A stretch of DNA of 64,000 nt from Flagellimonas sp. HMM57 (GCF_021390175.1 NZ_CP090004.1:3401001-3465000); one strand, 5' to 3'. Shown: positions 53,845 through 63,289, counted from the stretch's first letter. Notes: generated by a model from the sequence alone, not told the origin. Made by a program: numbers and translations.

Positions 53845-55028
53845 TAGTTGAACTGATTTCGGCTAATAATAGCCTTCAGCCGCTGTTTGAGGTCTTCGCC
53901 AGCATCGTATACCATTTGTTCGTTACTGGGAAATGCAATGGCCCTAATTTCTAGAAGTGGAATCAAATCAGTATCCAAGGCTCTTTTGTCTCCTTTGTAA
54001 TTTGCGTAGATGTTCTCAAAAATGAACTCACTGGATAGCGGATACGAATTTATTTCCTGACCACTTGCTAAGTCGGTAAAACTGACTTTAGCCCCAATCT
54101 GGGCCGCCTTAAATTGGGTGAATTGGTAAAAATTACATTTTACCGTACGGAACTTATCTACCTTTATCCGATTTCCCAAACTGTCTTTTACTGCATTTCC
54201 TTTTGGGTCTAACAGGTATTCGTAACCATCCTTAATTTGCTTCTCCTTTATGATTTGTTTCTCATTTACTTGTTCTGGAGATATATTTATTTCCATAAAG
54301 TTGAGATTCAAGGCGTAATCGTATTTTATGCTCGATAGGGGATTGGAATGATATTCTATCCAAAAATCATTAATACCAAAAGTATTGAAATCCAATAATT
54401 CCTCTTCTAACCGTTCTGGAATTATCTGTTCAGTGTCATTATTGATATCGACTCTTACATATTCCAAACCCTTTCTATAGGCATCATTCATTTTAGCGAC
54501 TGTTTCCCTATAATTGGGATTAATATCCTCTAAATATTTTAATTCACTATAAGCTGTTCTATAGTCTTGTTTGTTTGTTGCGCTAACTAAAAGGTTAGAA
54601 GCGCTGGTATACAAATGCTCCGATAACTTGTCTTTAGTATTGAGGATACGAGCATCATAGTTAGCGAATTTAAAAGAAGCATTTCTACCTTGTTCTTTTA
54701 TAAACAGTGGCATTAGCGGTCTTATACGTTTTTGTACTTCTTTTAAACGTAAGTATTTGTTGTAGATGGACTCCAGATTTGCAGGATTTCCGTCTTTTTG
54801 TAAAAAAGCAATTTGTTCCTCTTCTCGCTCAACATTTTTTGCAAAAGCATCTTCCAACAAAAGAATAAATGGTTGGTGCCCTTTTTTATTTTTGTTTGCT
54901 GTTAAGTTTTTAATTGCTGTTTCAATAGCAGTATTATAATCGCCACTGTTTACATTTTTTTGGGTTTTCTTGACACCACCGCATGCTGCTAGTACTATCA
55001 ATGTGCCAATAAGTAGTATTTTTTTCAT
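53844..55028 (-). CDS. Lipoprotein of unknown function, 394 residues
   Basis: SPII signal with C16 (VLAACGGVKK). The mature part is mainly helical and contains TPR-like stretches (GDYNTAIETAIKNL, QDYRTAYSELKYLEDINPNY), then a beta-rich C-terminal half (YDYALNLNFMEINISPEQ, LASGQEINSYPLSSEFIF). I do not recognise a named family. Perhaps an outer-membrane-associated scaffold. No neighbour suggests a pathway: ytxJ converges and glyA diverges. Confidence 0.75.
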   Translation of the reverse strand: MKKILLIGTLIVLAACGGVKKTQKNVNSGDYNTAIETAIKNLTANKNKKGHQPFILLLEDAFAKNVEREEEQIAFLQKDGNPANLESIYNKYLRLKEVQKRIRPLMPLFIKEQGRNASFKFANYDARILNTKDKLSEHLYTSASNLLVSATNKQDYRTAYSELKYLEDINPNYRETVAKMNDAYRKGLEYVRVDINNDTEQIIPERLEEELLDFNTFGINDFWIEYHSNPLSSIKYDYALNLNFMEINISPEQVNEKQIIKEKQIKDGYEYLLDPKGNAVKDSLGNRIKVDKFRTVKCNFYQFTQFKAAQIGAKVSFTDLASGQEINSYPLSSEFIFENIYANYKGDKRALDTDLIPLLEIRAIAFPSNEQMVYDAGEDLKQRLKAIISRNQFN

Positions 55029-55276
55029 GGTTTTTGGTTTAATGGGTTATCATATGGTTTTCAACAGCCGTGCCAAAAAGCCATAATATGTTAACGAAAA
55101 AGGACAAATGGTAGTATACTATCGGTAAAATACATGATATGAGAACTTTTTTTACAGTTTAAAAATCTACTCTAGATTGTTAATTGTCGTTTGATAAAAT
55201 CAATTTCTCCAACAATTTTTTTCCATATAGTTATGCATTGTATTCGTAATTTTAGCACTTCTTAAAAATTAGGGAA

Positions 55277-56551
55277 ATGCAAAGAGACCAAGAGATTTTT
55301 GAACTTATAGCACAAGAAAAAGAACGCCAGATAGAGGGATTGGAGCTTATAGCCTCTGAGAACTTTACCAGCCCCCAAGTTATGGAGGCAGCGGGTTCTG
55401 TTTTGACCAATAAGTATGCTGAAGGTTATCCGGGAAAACGCTACTATGGAGGTTGTGAGGTGGTTGATGAAGTAGAAAAACTAGCTATAGAACGTGCAAA
55501 AAGCCTTTTTGGGGCAGTTTATGCGAATGTGCAGCCCCATTCGGGTTCTCAGGCTAACGCAGCAGTCTATCATGCCTGTTTACAGCCAGGTGATACCATT
55601 CTGGGTTTTGATTTATCCCATGGTGGTCACTTGACCCACGGATCTCCGGTAAATTTTTCAGGAAGGCTATATCGTCCTGTTTTTTATGGTGTAGATGAGG
55701 AAACCGGAACATTGGATTACGATAAGATTCAAGAGATAGCAACCAAGGAAAAACCAAAGTTGATCATTGCAGGTGCTTCTGCCTACTCCCGCGATATGGA
55801 TTTTAAAAGATTTAGGGAAATAGCGGATAGTGTGAATGCGATTTTGCTTGCAGACATTTCACATCCTTCCGGATTGATTGCGAAGGGTATTTTAAATGAC
55901 CCAATTCCACATTGTCATATCGTTACGACCACGACCCATAAAACACTAAGGGGACCTCGGGGCGGATTGATATTGATGGGAGAAAATTTTGAAAATCCAT
56001 TTGGCATCAGGCTCAAAAATGGAAATTTGCGTAAGATGTCCGGTTTATTGGACTTGGCGGTATTTCCCGGTAATCAAGGTGGACCTTTGGAACATATTAT
56101 TGCTGCCAAGGCCATAGCTTTTGGAGAGGCACTTACCGATGATTTTTTACATTACACATTGCAGGTTAAAAAAAATGCCGAAGCCATGGCGAAAGCTTTT
56201 ATGGAAAGGGATTACAAAGTTATCTCTGGCGGAACGGACAACCACATGATGTTGATCGATCTTCGGAATAAAAGTATTACGGGCAAGGATGCGGAAAGAG
56301 CTTTGGAACTTGCAGCGATTACTGCAAACAAAAATATGGTTCCCTTTGATAATCAATCGCCCTTTATTACATCTGGTATCCGATTTGGCACTCCAGCCAT
56401 AACCACACGCGGACTAAAGGAGTCCGATATGGAAACTATTGTAAGTTTTATAGATGATGTGATCACAAATGCTGAAGACGAAACGAATCTTTCACAGACT
56501 AAGCAGAAAGTAAATGAACTCATGAAATCACGGCCATTGTTCAATGGGTAG
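55277..56551 (+). CDS. glyA: Serine hydroxymethyltransferase
   Basis: PLP enzyme that interconverts serine and glycine with tetrahydrofolate. PLP lysine K222 in [40 protein letters not shown] and [16 protein letters not shown] are all present. It has 424 residues. The 248-base upstream gap holds a near-match element (TAATTTTA at 55248-55255) and a palindrome TAGTATACTA (55112-55121); no glycine riboswitch is visible. Confidence 0.96.
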   Translation: MQRDQEIFELIAQEKERQIEGLELIASENFTSPQVMEAAGSVLTNKYAEGYPGKRYYGGCEVVDEVEKLAIERAKSLFGAVYANVQPHSGSQANAAVYHACLQPGDTILGFDLSHGGHLTHGSPVNFSGRLYRPVFYGVDEETGTLDYDKIQEIATKEKPKLIIAGASAYSRDMDFKRFREIADSVNAILLADISHPSGLIAKGILNDPIPHCHIVTTTTHKTLRGPRGGLILMGENFENPFGIRLKNGNLRKMSGLLDLAVFPGNQGGPLEHIIAAKAIAFGEALTDDFLHYTLQVKKNAEAMAKAFMERDYKVISGGTDNHMMLIDLRNKSITGKDAERALELAAITANKNMVPFDNQSPFITSGIRFGTPAITTRGLKESDMETIVSFIDDVITNAEDETNLSQTKQKVNELMKSRPLFNG

Positions 56552-56620
56552 GAAGCATATGGACTTTTGCTTATAAAGTGCCTCTTTCTTTGTTTATGAA
56601 TAGAGAGAGTTACGGAAGAA

Positions 56621-57271
56621 TCAATCTAAAAAGAAGAAATCTTCCTTATGTAATAATTGCTTGGACTTAAGGCTGTAAATAACAACATCGTGCTGTTTGT
56701 CATCTTCAAAATAAAGGCCCCAGTAATCAAAGTAATTTTTGTCCAATTCGAGGGTACTTTTCATCTTATCCTCAAAAACAGGAACAAAAATTTCATAAGG
56801 CATATCAGTTAGACCCTTGGTAAAGTGAACAAAATGCTCACTAACCTTGGAGATGATCTCGCCAAGTTTCTCTGGGATGCTGTATTGATATATTTTGGCG
56901 ATAATAATGGAAGTATCCCTAAAATGTAGTGAAATTTCAGCAATATCAATATCATTGTTGTTAGCTACACTTAGATTATCAAAGGCGGCATCAAACGAAG
57001 ATGAAATATCCGTATCTTTTTTGTCTACAGAAAAACCTCCCCAAGTACCGTTATTAAAACTATGGAGGGTCTCGGTCAATCCAAAATTACAATAGAGGTC
57101 AAAAATTAAACTTGTTTTTTCTTTGTCCGCGTGGTATTGACATTTCACCCTAGCGTTGGCAAAAAAGTCTTTTTCAAGGACTTTGACAAAATCGTCCAAC
57201 CCTTCGACAGACTCAAAGGTCTTGACCCGACGGGCATTAAAATTAGAGGTTACTTTTTTTTGGAATGGCAT
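56621..57271 (-). CDS. Unknown conserved cytosolic protein
   Basis: 216 residues with no signal, membrane helix or known motif. Features: a basic N-terminus (FQKKVTSNFNARRVKTFE), then mixed alpha/beta sequence (FDLYCNFGLTETLHSF, NDIDIAEISLHF, YSIPEKLGEIISKVSEHFV) and an acidic C-terminus ending FFFLD. A TAACTTTG element lies 29 bases upstream, so it is probably a real monocistronic gene. Confidence 0.65.
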   Translation of the reverse strand: MPFQKKVTSNFNARRVKTFESVEGLDDFVKVLEKDFFANARVKCQYHADKEKTSLIFDLYCNFGLTETLHSFNNGTWGGFSVDKKDTDISSSFDAAFDNLSVANNNDIDIAEISLHFRDTSIIIAKIYQYSIPEKLGEIISKVSEHFVHFTKGLTDMPYEIFVPVFEDKMKSTLELDKNYFDYWGLYFEDDKQHDVVIYSLKSKQLLHKEDFFFLD

Positions 57272-57300
57272 AGTCAGTATGTTTCAGCTTTGAACTTAAT

Positions 57301-57308
57301 CAAAGTTA
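57301..57308 (-). promoter_or_regulatory. Promoter element (TAACTTTG) of the unknown gene
   Basis: Exact TAnnTTTG match on the minus strand, 29 bases before the ATG at 57271. Confidence 0.45.
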
Positions 57309-57446
57309 AAACGAATCTTTTTTTTTGGATTGAAGGAAAACCTTAAAAATTCTGGGGTTTTTCCACTATTTCGTCACTTTTGGAAGAAAAAAGCACTAAA
57401 AAAAAGTCTAAAAACTGTAAGAAGCCTTTAGTACGATAACTGGAAA

Positions 57447-58115
57447 CTATATAAAGCCCCTGTTTTTTGCAGCAAGTATCAAAGCAAGGTCATTTTCATT
57501 TTCGGTGCCAAAAAGTGATTTTAAATGCCGTTTTCTATTTTCGATGGAAGAAGGGGATAGCCTAATAAAATTTTCCAGATCTTTGTTCTTGGTCCCAATG
57601 GATAAATGGTACAATATTTTTTTATCCTTTTCGTCCAAGCTAATATCATTGGTCATTTTCTTTCTAATGGCAGAAAGCGCTTTGGATGAATAATAAGGAG
57701 GGTTTAGGGTAATTGTCTTAACCGCATCCTCCAGGGTTTTGGGATCTATATCCGTCTTTACCAAATATCCATCTGGATCAACGGATTTTAAAATACTGTT
57801 TATTCTGTAATTGTCACTAAAAGAAGACATAAACGCAATCTTCGTTTCTGGTACCAGCCTACGTGCCAAAACGCCCAGATCTTCACCGGTATGGGGTTGA
57901 TCTTCATTGGGAGGAAAAAGCTGGACATCTAAAAATAGAATATCGTACTTAAAGGAGTTTACGGAATCTTCAATGAGCTTTCTGCCCATTTCATAAGTGT
58001 TGGCCGTATCCACAATAATACTATGTCCTTCAAAAACAATACGCTCAAGGATAAATTTATACCCGAGCATTGTCATTTCGTGATCGTCTATGGCTAATAT
58101 GCGAAGTGTTTTCAT
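57447..58115 (-). CDS. NarL/LuxR-type response regulator
   Basis: Receiver with acidic pair DD (10-11), phospho-acceptor D63 (ILFLDVQLFP), and lysine in GYLVKTD. The C-terminal helix-turn-helix (LDEKDKKILYHLSIGTKNKDL through SPSSIENRKRHLKSLF) is LuxR-like but diverged. It has 222 residues. It starts 11 bases after the TPR histidine kinase, its likely partner. Confidence 0.9.
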   Translation of the reverse strand: MKTLRILAIDDHEMTMLGYKFILERIVFEGHSIIVDTANTYEMGRKLIEDSVNSFKYDILFLDVQLFPPNEDQPHTGEDLGVLARRLVPETKIAFMSSFSDNYRINSILKSVDPDGYLVKTDIDPKTLEDAVKTITLNPPYYSSKALSAIRKKMTNDISLDEKDKKILYHLSIGTKNKDLENFIRLSPSSIENRKRHLKSLFGTENENDLALILAAKNRGFI

Positions 58116-58126
58116 GGCTGTCGCGT

Positions 58127-60235
58127 TTAAGTTGAAATTACGCTTTTATTCCTTTGAGCGCTACCTAGAATATCTTCTGGGTTATCTTGTTGAATATAAT
58201 TGTTTGGCAAAAATACGACTATCGTCGTGCCTTCATTCTTCTTGGTCTTAATATCTAATTGCCCTTTTACTTTTTTGACCCTTGAGGTAATGTTTCTCAA
58301 ACCAATGCCGCGCTTTCCTTTGCTCAGATCAAAACCGACACCGTCATCGGTTATCATCAATTTTAAGTATTCACCTTCTAGATTGAAATTGATGTCAACA
58401 TTTTTACATTTTGCATGTTTCACACAATTCTGGAGCGATTCCTGCACGATTCTGTAAGCGTTTATTTTTATATCGCCTTCCAGATCGTCCCAATCCACAT
58501 TGTCGTCATATGTAAAAGAACACGAAATCCCCGAAGATTGACCAATTGTGTTTATCATGTCTTCCAGAGATACAATAAAGTTATAAAATTTTTGGTAAGA
58601 AGCGTTACTGAGCTCATGCGAAATGGTGCGTATTTCCTCTTCCGATTCACGTAGTTTTTCTATGAGCTCTGCACGTTGCAAAACAGAAGCTTCATCGTCT
58701 TTTTCGTTTAGGCCGCTCAGGATCAACCTAACTCCCAGCATTTGACCTAGAATGCCGTCATGGAGCTCCTCAGAGATACGTTTTTGTTCCAATTGTTTGC
58801 CTTCCTCAAATTTTCCTTGTTGGGAAAGCATAAGGTTGTAAATTTCCTGGTTGCTTTCCTGCTGTTTTTGTTGAAACTTTAATTTGTTGTTGTTTATTCG
58901 CTGCAAGATTATGGTAAAGATCGAAGCTCCAAGAAGCAAAAGGGCGATTGCAACACCGATCCATATTTGTTTTTGACGGGACAATACCTCGTTTTTTTGA
59001 ATGACCTCATCGGTTTCCAGCCGTATTCTTGCAAACTTATCCCTAATTACACGTTCCTCGTCCTTAATCTTTTCACTAAGCTTGTAGTACTCATCGGAAT
59101 ATGTAACAGCATTTTTGCTATCCAATTTGGTCAATACTTTCAGCACTTCGAGGTATCTGTCGTTATTACCAGTACTAGAAGCTATATTTTTGGATTCTTT
59201 GGCATAGCTTATAGCATTTATGGTATCACCTTGTGCAGCTAATACTTCCGCATAATATTGTTTTGGTCTTGCTTGATCGGCCAACAAGCCAAGACTATCA
59301 TTCAATTTTATTGCTTCGTCAAGTAAGAATCTTACTTCAGTATTATTTTTTTTGTTTTTGAAAAGTGCGTAAGCTTTACCCGCAAGTACAAGCGAGTATA
59401 TTTTTGGTTGCTTTGTATTTAAATCTTTGGTTAATAATAATTCTGAGTATGCAACGTAAGCTTTATTATAATTTTCACTTCTTAAAAACGTACTAGCTAT
59501 GTTATTTTTGTTTTGTAATAAATATTTGTTGTGTCTAGAAGATTTAATCTTGGTTAAATAAGTTCCTGCTTTTTCAAAATATTCTAATGCTTTATCGTAA
59601 TTGTTCATGCCGTTAGCTATTATGCCAAGTACGTTGTGACAATTATAGATTCTTGAATTATCATTTAAATCGATAAAAATTTTGAGAGCAGAGGTAATGC
59701 TTATTTCAGCTCCTAAATAATCTTTAAAAGAGTCTTGAACTCTACCCATATTATATAACATTCTTCCCCTTCTGGATCGGGATGTGGAGTCTACCGGAAG
59801 CTGTCCAAAACTTTTGTAGGCCAGTCTATAGTGAAAATAGGCGCTATCCAGAACATCATAAGATTGGAGAAAAGAGGCCAAGTCCCAATGCGATTCTCCT
59901 TGAACATTGTAAATCTTAGAATCTTTTGAGAGTTTTAAAACCTCTGAATTAATTTTCCTAAACTCTAATGAATCACGAAGTTTTTTATATGCTAAAGAAA
60001 TTCTTGATAAGTGACGTAAGCGTAAAGTGTCATTTGATACATCATGTGTTTTAATTAACGCTTTCTGTAAAAAAACCTTCCTTTCTTCGATAGATAAATC
60101 GGTACTGTCAAGAGCTGTTCTCAACTGTTTTTCAATAAGTTTTGATTCTTGGTTTAGAAAAGAATTAGCATCCGTGGATTGTTTAATACAAGCAGATAAG
60201 AAAATAAGGAATAGTATGAAGTATAGTTTTTTCAA
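58127..60235 (-). CDS. TPR-containing histidine kinase with lipoprotein signal
   Basis: The N-terminus MKKLYFILFLIFLSAC is a full SPII signal (C16). About 400 residues of tetratricopeptide repeats follow (AEISITSALKIFIDLNDNS, YDKALEYFEKAGTYLTKI), then one membrane helix (424-445), a coiled coil, and a HisKA_3 kinase with H492 (RISEELHDGILGQML) and ATPase boxes (YRIVQESLQNCVKHA, ITDDGVGFDL, GIGLRNI). It has 702 residues. TTG is the only sensible start, as it begins the signal. The sensor would face the periplasm. The NarL-type regulator follows. Confidence 0.9.
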   Translation of the reverse strand: MKKLYFILFLIFLSACIKQSTDANSFLNQESKLIEKQLRTALDSTDLSIEERKVFLQKALIKTHDVSNDTLRLRHLSRISLAYKKLRDSLEFRKINSEVLKLSKDSKIYNVQGESHWDLASFLQSYDVLDSAYFHYRLAYKSFGQLPVDSTSRSRRGRMLYNMGRVQDSFKDYLGAEISITSALKIFIDLNDNSRIYNCHNVLGIIANGMNNYDKALEYFEKAGTYLTKIKSSRHNKYLLQNKNNIASTFLRSENYNKAYVAYSELLLTKDLNTKQPKIYSLVLAGKAYALFKNKKNNTEVRFLLDEAIKLNDSLGLLADQARPKQYYAEVLAAQGDTINAISYAKESKNIASSTGNNDRYLEVLKVLTKLDSKNAVTYSDEYYKLSEKIKDEERVIRDKFARIRLETDEVIQKNEVLSRQKQIWIGVAIALLLLGASIFTIILQRINNNKLKFQQKQQESNQEIYNLMLSQQGKFEEGKQLEQKRISEELHDGILGQMLGVRLILSGLNEKDDEASVLQRAELIEKLRESEEEIRTISHELSNASYQKFYNFIVSLEDMINTIGQSSGISCSFTYDDNVDWDDLEGDIKINAYRIVQESLQNCVKHAKCKNVDINFNLEGEYLKLMITDDGVGFDLSKGKRGIGLRNITSRVKKVKGQLDIKTKKNEGTTIVVFLPNNYIQQDNPEDILGSAQRNKSVIST

Positions 60236-60276
60236 TATTTGGAATTGTTATAAATCTTTATTACAAGGTACAAAAA

Positions 60277-60306
60277 AGCCCTAAACCATTAAATAGGCTT
60301 AGGGCT
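60277..60306 (-). terminator. Terminator after the small lipoproteins
   Basis: 8-bp arms AGCCCTAA / TTAGGGCT (14-base loop) followed on the minus strand by TTTTTT. It lies between the 70-residue lipoprotein and the TPR kinase, so most transcripts of the former should stop here. Confidence 0.7.
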
Positions 60307-60325
60307 ATCTCTCAAAGATTTATTT

Positions 60326-60538
60326 TTATAGTCTCCTATCATCAGAATTAGATTTCAAACTTCGGAAATCACTTGATTTCATATCATTTAGATATGGCTC
60401 ATTTATCGAATTAAGAAACGAAAAATCTTTTTTTATGGATACTTCACTTTTTTTAGTATTCTCACAGGAAAAACTGGTAGTTCCCAAAACGATAAGAAAT
60501 ATTATAGAAAAAAGTGCTTTAATCTTTTTGGTATTCAT
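60326..60538 (-). CDS. Small lipoprotein, 70 residues
   Basis: From ATG 60538, a SPII signal ends at C25 (LGTTSFSCENTKK). The mature peptide of 46 residues is highly polar (SEVSIKKDF, NEPYLNDMKSSDFRSLKS). No family recognised. An in-frame start 33 bases upstream is TTG-free of signal logic, so the ATG is preferred. It sits 16 bases after another small lipoprotein and before a terminator and the TPR kinase. Confidence 0.6.
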   Translation of the reverse strand: MNTKKIKALFSIIFLIVLGTTSFSCENTKKSEVSIKKDFSFLNSINEPYLNDMKSSDFRSLKSNSDDRRL

Positions 60539-60554
60539 TCTGTTTATGCCAGAC

Positions 60555-60728
60555 TTATCCTTGTCTATCATCTACTTCTGAAACCTGTCCATCCGTACCT
60601 TGTACCTCAGTTTCAACCTCTAAGGTCTCAAACAAACTTTCAGTTTCTTGAACATCGGTTTCAGTTTCACAAGAGTAAATACCTAAAGTAACAGCGGCGA
60701 TTGCAAACAAGCGTAAAAATCTTTTCAT
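60555..60728 (-). CDS. Small acidic lipoprotein, 57 residues
   Basis: MKRFLRLFAIAAVTLGIYSC is a complete SPII signal (C20). The 38-residue mature peptide is very acidic and threonine-rich, with repeated ET/VE/VQ steps (ETETDVQETES, LEVETEVQGTDGQ). Too short for most gene finders. It lies 16 bases before the 70-residue lipoprotein and probably shares its transcript. Function unknown. Confidence 0.6.
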   Translation of the reverse strand: MKRFLRLFAIAAVTLGIYSCETETDVQETESLFETLEVETEVQGTDGQVSEVDDRQG

Positions 60729-60799
60729 AATTGTATGTTTTTTAGTTTAGAAGTTTAATTACGACTGCAAGATATTTAGCGCCCAATGGGAGAGGACCA

Positions 60800-60835
60800 G
60801 CGGAATAACTATTTTAGTATTTATAGCTATTCTGC
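60800..60835. promoter_or_regulatory. Imperfect inverted repeat upstream of the small lipoproteins
   Basis: GCGGAATAACTAT and ATAGCTATTCTGC pair at 11 of 13 positions around a 10-base loop. There is no T run, so an operator is more likely than a terminator. It lies between the LytTR gene end and the lipoprotein start. Confidence 0.35.
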
Positions 60836-60866
60836 GAGAATTTTATTGAAAACTGTAAGAATTTTG

Positions 60867-61604
60867 TTAATTAACAGCTTTTAAAGCGGTTTTGGAGAGC
60901 ATTTCCTTAAGTGAATCTACTTTGTCCCTATAGGTTTTGGAGAATGGCAATTCTTGTTTTCCGCTACTGCTGAGCGTACACATGGATTTACCGTAGTTGA
61001 TTCGCGATACGTACTTGCTATTCAAGATATAACTCTGGTGGATGCGAATAAAACTTTCAGGGAGGCGGTCCTCAAAAGACTTTAATGTTTTAAAGGCACT
61101 GACCACATTCCCATCCTTCATGAAGAAGTCCGTAGTATTGTTATCCGACTTCAGGTATAGAATTTCATTGGTGTCCAAATAACGATAATCGTTATACGAT
61201 TTTAAACATATTGTGGAAGGGAACTGTTGCTTTGTCGACAACTTGCGAAGTCGCATAATGGTCTTACGAATGTCAAACTCGTTATGGGGAAGAATCCAAT
61301 AATCAAAAAAACCACTTTTTATAGCATTGAAAGCATATTTTTTCGACGTTGAAAAACCAATAATGATAGGTAATGTAGGCAAATACTGGTTCAGTTCGGT
61401 AACCATTTGAAAATAGGACATGCCATCCGCCTCATTAAGATTAATGAGAACAATATCTGGGGTAAACTTTAAAATGGTATTTAAACCTTCTGTGGAATCC
61501 TTGGCCGTTGACGCACATACAAAATCGCCATACTCTTGCAGATAGAGTTGTAGTTGCAATTTTGAAGTGGCATCCGAGTCTATTATGGTGTAGGTATAGT
61601 CCAT
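60867..61604 (-). CDS. LytTR regulator with degenerate receiver domain
   Basis: Receiver-like fold at 1-115 and LytTR DNA-binding domain at about 135-235 (YLDTNEILYLKSDNNTTDFF, RIHQSYILNSKYVSRI). The usual phospho-acceptor aspartate is N55 (DIVLINLNEADG), and the switch lysine position is L105 (YWILPHNEF), so ordinary phosphorylation is not expected. It has 245 residues. No histidine kinase of the LytS type is adjacent. It may be controlled by ligand, protein contact or expression level. Confidence 0.88.
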   Translation of the reverse strand: MDYTYTIIDSDATSKLQLQLYLQEYGDFVCASTAKDSTEGLNTILKFTPDIVLINLNEADGMSYFQMVTELNQYLPTLPIIIGFSTSKKYAFNAIKSGFFDYWILPHNEFDIRKTIMRLRKLSTKQQFPSTICLKSYNDYRYLDTNEILYLKSDNNTTDFFMKDGNVVSAFKTLKSFEDRLPESFIRIHQSYILNSKYVSRINYGKSMCTLSSSGKQELPFSKTYRDKVDSLKEMLSKTALKAVN

Positions 61605-61735
61605 TCGTAAATAACTGATTGCAAGTTACTAACGCTAAAAAAAAACTCATTGCACTTTTGCCTTAAAAAAAGTATGGGTTTCCCCTAAAATGAAAGATTT
61701 TTCGCTATCGACTCTTAATTTTTTCTTAAAAAATA

Positions 61736-63289
61736 CTAATTGGAAGCGTTTTCATAAGCTCCGATGTCTGGATTTGGGCTTCTTTCAATTCCTAATATGT
61801 CGATTAAGATCGGAGGAGAAAGGTTAGCTTCTGCGTTGTCGATAGCAGCTGAATTATCACCTATCTGAAATTGATTTTCAAATGGTCCTGTAAAATCGGA
61901 ATCTTCGTTGAGGATTACATTTTGGTATAGATCAATATCTTCAAAGTTGAACAACGGATTACCTTCAAACCTATTACTGGTATCATTAAATTTTAGCAGA
62001 CAATTTTTAAAGCCAAAGTTGAAGTCGGCACTATCGTTCCTTTCCAATACAAATGCTATGGATTGATTTGAATCTATGATGCAATTGGTAAAGTCGGCAC
62101 TTTCCAAATTTCGGGCCATCGTTTCTCCATTTGCCAAAAAGCCCGAATTATTTAATAAGAGTGCTGTTCCGCTTCCGGGTCCACTGCTCCAAAAATTGGC
62201 AAGCGTACAATGAGTGAAATTATATATTCCGCCAAGATTGCCATAAAATGAGCTATTGGCAGAATTTCCCAAAACAGTATTTTCGGCTATAATATGTGCT
62301 GAGGAAGCCCACAGATTATGGTTTGAACTATTATAAACCTGAGTGTTTTTGAGGGTAAGGGTAGGGGATATAGAAGATTCCTCACCCTCCACACGTAGAC
62401 CAATGGTAGCATTTTTAATGGTGAGGTGGTTTACCACATTGTTTATACTTCCTTCTCTTAGCCAAATTGCGCCCCATTGTCCTGGTACATCTTCATACAA
62501 TGGTTCCAATCGGTCACCTTCAAAGATTACTTCGTTTTCCAATATGTCTTGATCTTCGCTTAGCAGACCATTTATATTCAAGGTTGCACCATCACTTACA
62601 ATGATACCGGAATTATTGTGAAAATGGACACGTACACCAGCATCGATTATCAGGTTTTCGTTTTCAGGTACCGCGGCATAACCATATATGGCATATGGCT
62701 TTTCATTGGAAAACTGCAACTGTTCCGGTTCTAAAAAAAAACCTTCAGCCCTTATTTCCTCTCCATTATCATCAAGCCCCAGTACGAGGGTTTCCTTGGT
62801 GCCGTCCGACTGCGTATTGGGATATAAAAAAATAGCATCTTTTATTAAGGTCACCAGTTCAACCTGTTGCCTTTCGTCTCCAGTACCGAACAATAAGGCA
62901 TCGGTATACAAGAACTCATTTTCTGGAGTTTGCCCAATATCAAAGGTCGTTTCTATAAAAACAAAAAGACTGTCCTTTGCAAGTAATGGAACATTGTTGA
63001 ATTCTTTTCCCGCCTGTCCATCAACATTTAACCTATAACTGCTTTCTTGACCACTTTCTAGTCCCACAAAAGGGATTAGAATATCTTGGTTACTTCGATT
63101 ATAAACTTTTAGGGAATAGGTACTACTTCCAATATTCGTAAAAACGGTATCCAAAAAAACAGTATCCTTGGAAAATTCCAAATTACCGGAACTCGGAGGG
63201 TAATCAAAATCTTCGCGGCAAGCGCCCCAAGAAACCGTGAGGATAATGCCCAATACGGTTATAAACGATTTTAAGTGCCAACGGTTCAC
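61736..63289 (-). CDS. Right-handed beta-helix surface lipoprotein
   Basis: SPII signal with C24 (VSWGACRED). Residues about 35-160 look like an Ig-like or TRAP-like domain (NIGSSTYSLKVYNRS), followed by parallel beta-helix rungs (LTIKNATIGLRV, LTLKNTQVYNSSNHNLW, ADFTNCIIDSNQS) and the closing NPDIGAYE typical of choice-of-anchor/pectate-lyase-like proteins. It has 517 residues and starts with GTG, overlapping the thioesterase stop by 4 bases (GTGA). Probably surface-exposed; any carbohydrate target is a guess. Confidence 0.83.
   Translation of the reverse strand: MNRWHLKSFITVLGIILTVSWGACREDFDYPPSSGNLEFSKDTVFLDTVFTNIGSSTYSLKVYNRSNQDILIPFVGLESGQESSYRLNVDGQAGKEFNNVPLLAKDSLFVFIETTFDIGQTPENEFLYTDALLFGTGDERQQVELVTLIKDAIFLYPNTQSDGTKETLVLGLDDNGEEIRAEGFFLEPEQLQFSNEKPYAIYGYAAVPENENLIIDAGVRVHFHNNSGIIVSDGATLNINGLLSEDQDILENEVIFEGDRLEPLYEDVPGQWGAIWLREGSINNVVNHLTIKNATIGLRVEGEESSISPTLTLKNTQVYNSSNHNLWASSAHIIAENTVLGNSANSSFYGNLGGIYNFTHCTLANFWSSGPGSGTALLLNNSGFLANGETMARNLESADFTNCIIDSNQSIAFVLERNDSADFNFGFKNCLLKFNDTSNRFEGNPLFNFEDIDLYQNVILNEDSDFTGPFENQFQIGDNSAAIDNAEANLSPPILIDILGIERSPNPDIGAYENASN

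Noticed and set aside
55029..55276. Possible riboswitch ahead of glyA
   Set aside because: No conserved aptamer structure is recognisable, only an AT-rich leader with one 10-bp palindrome.
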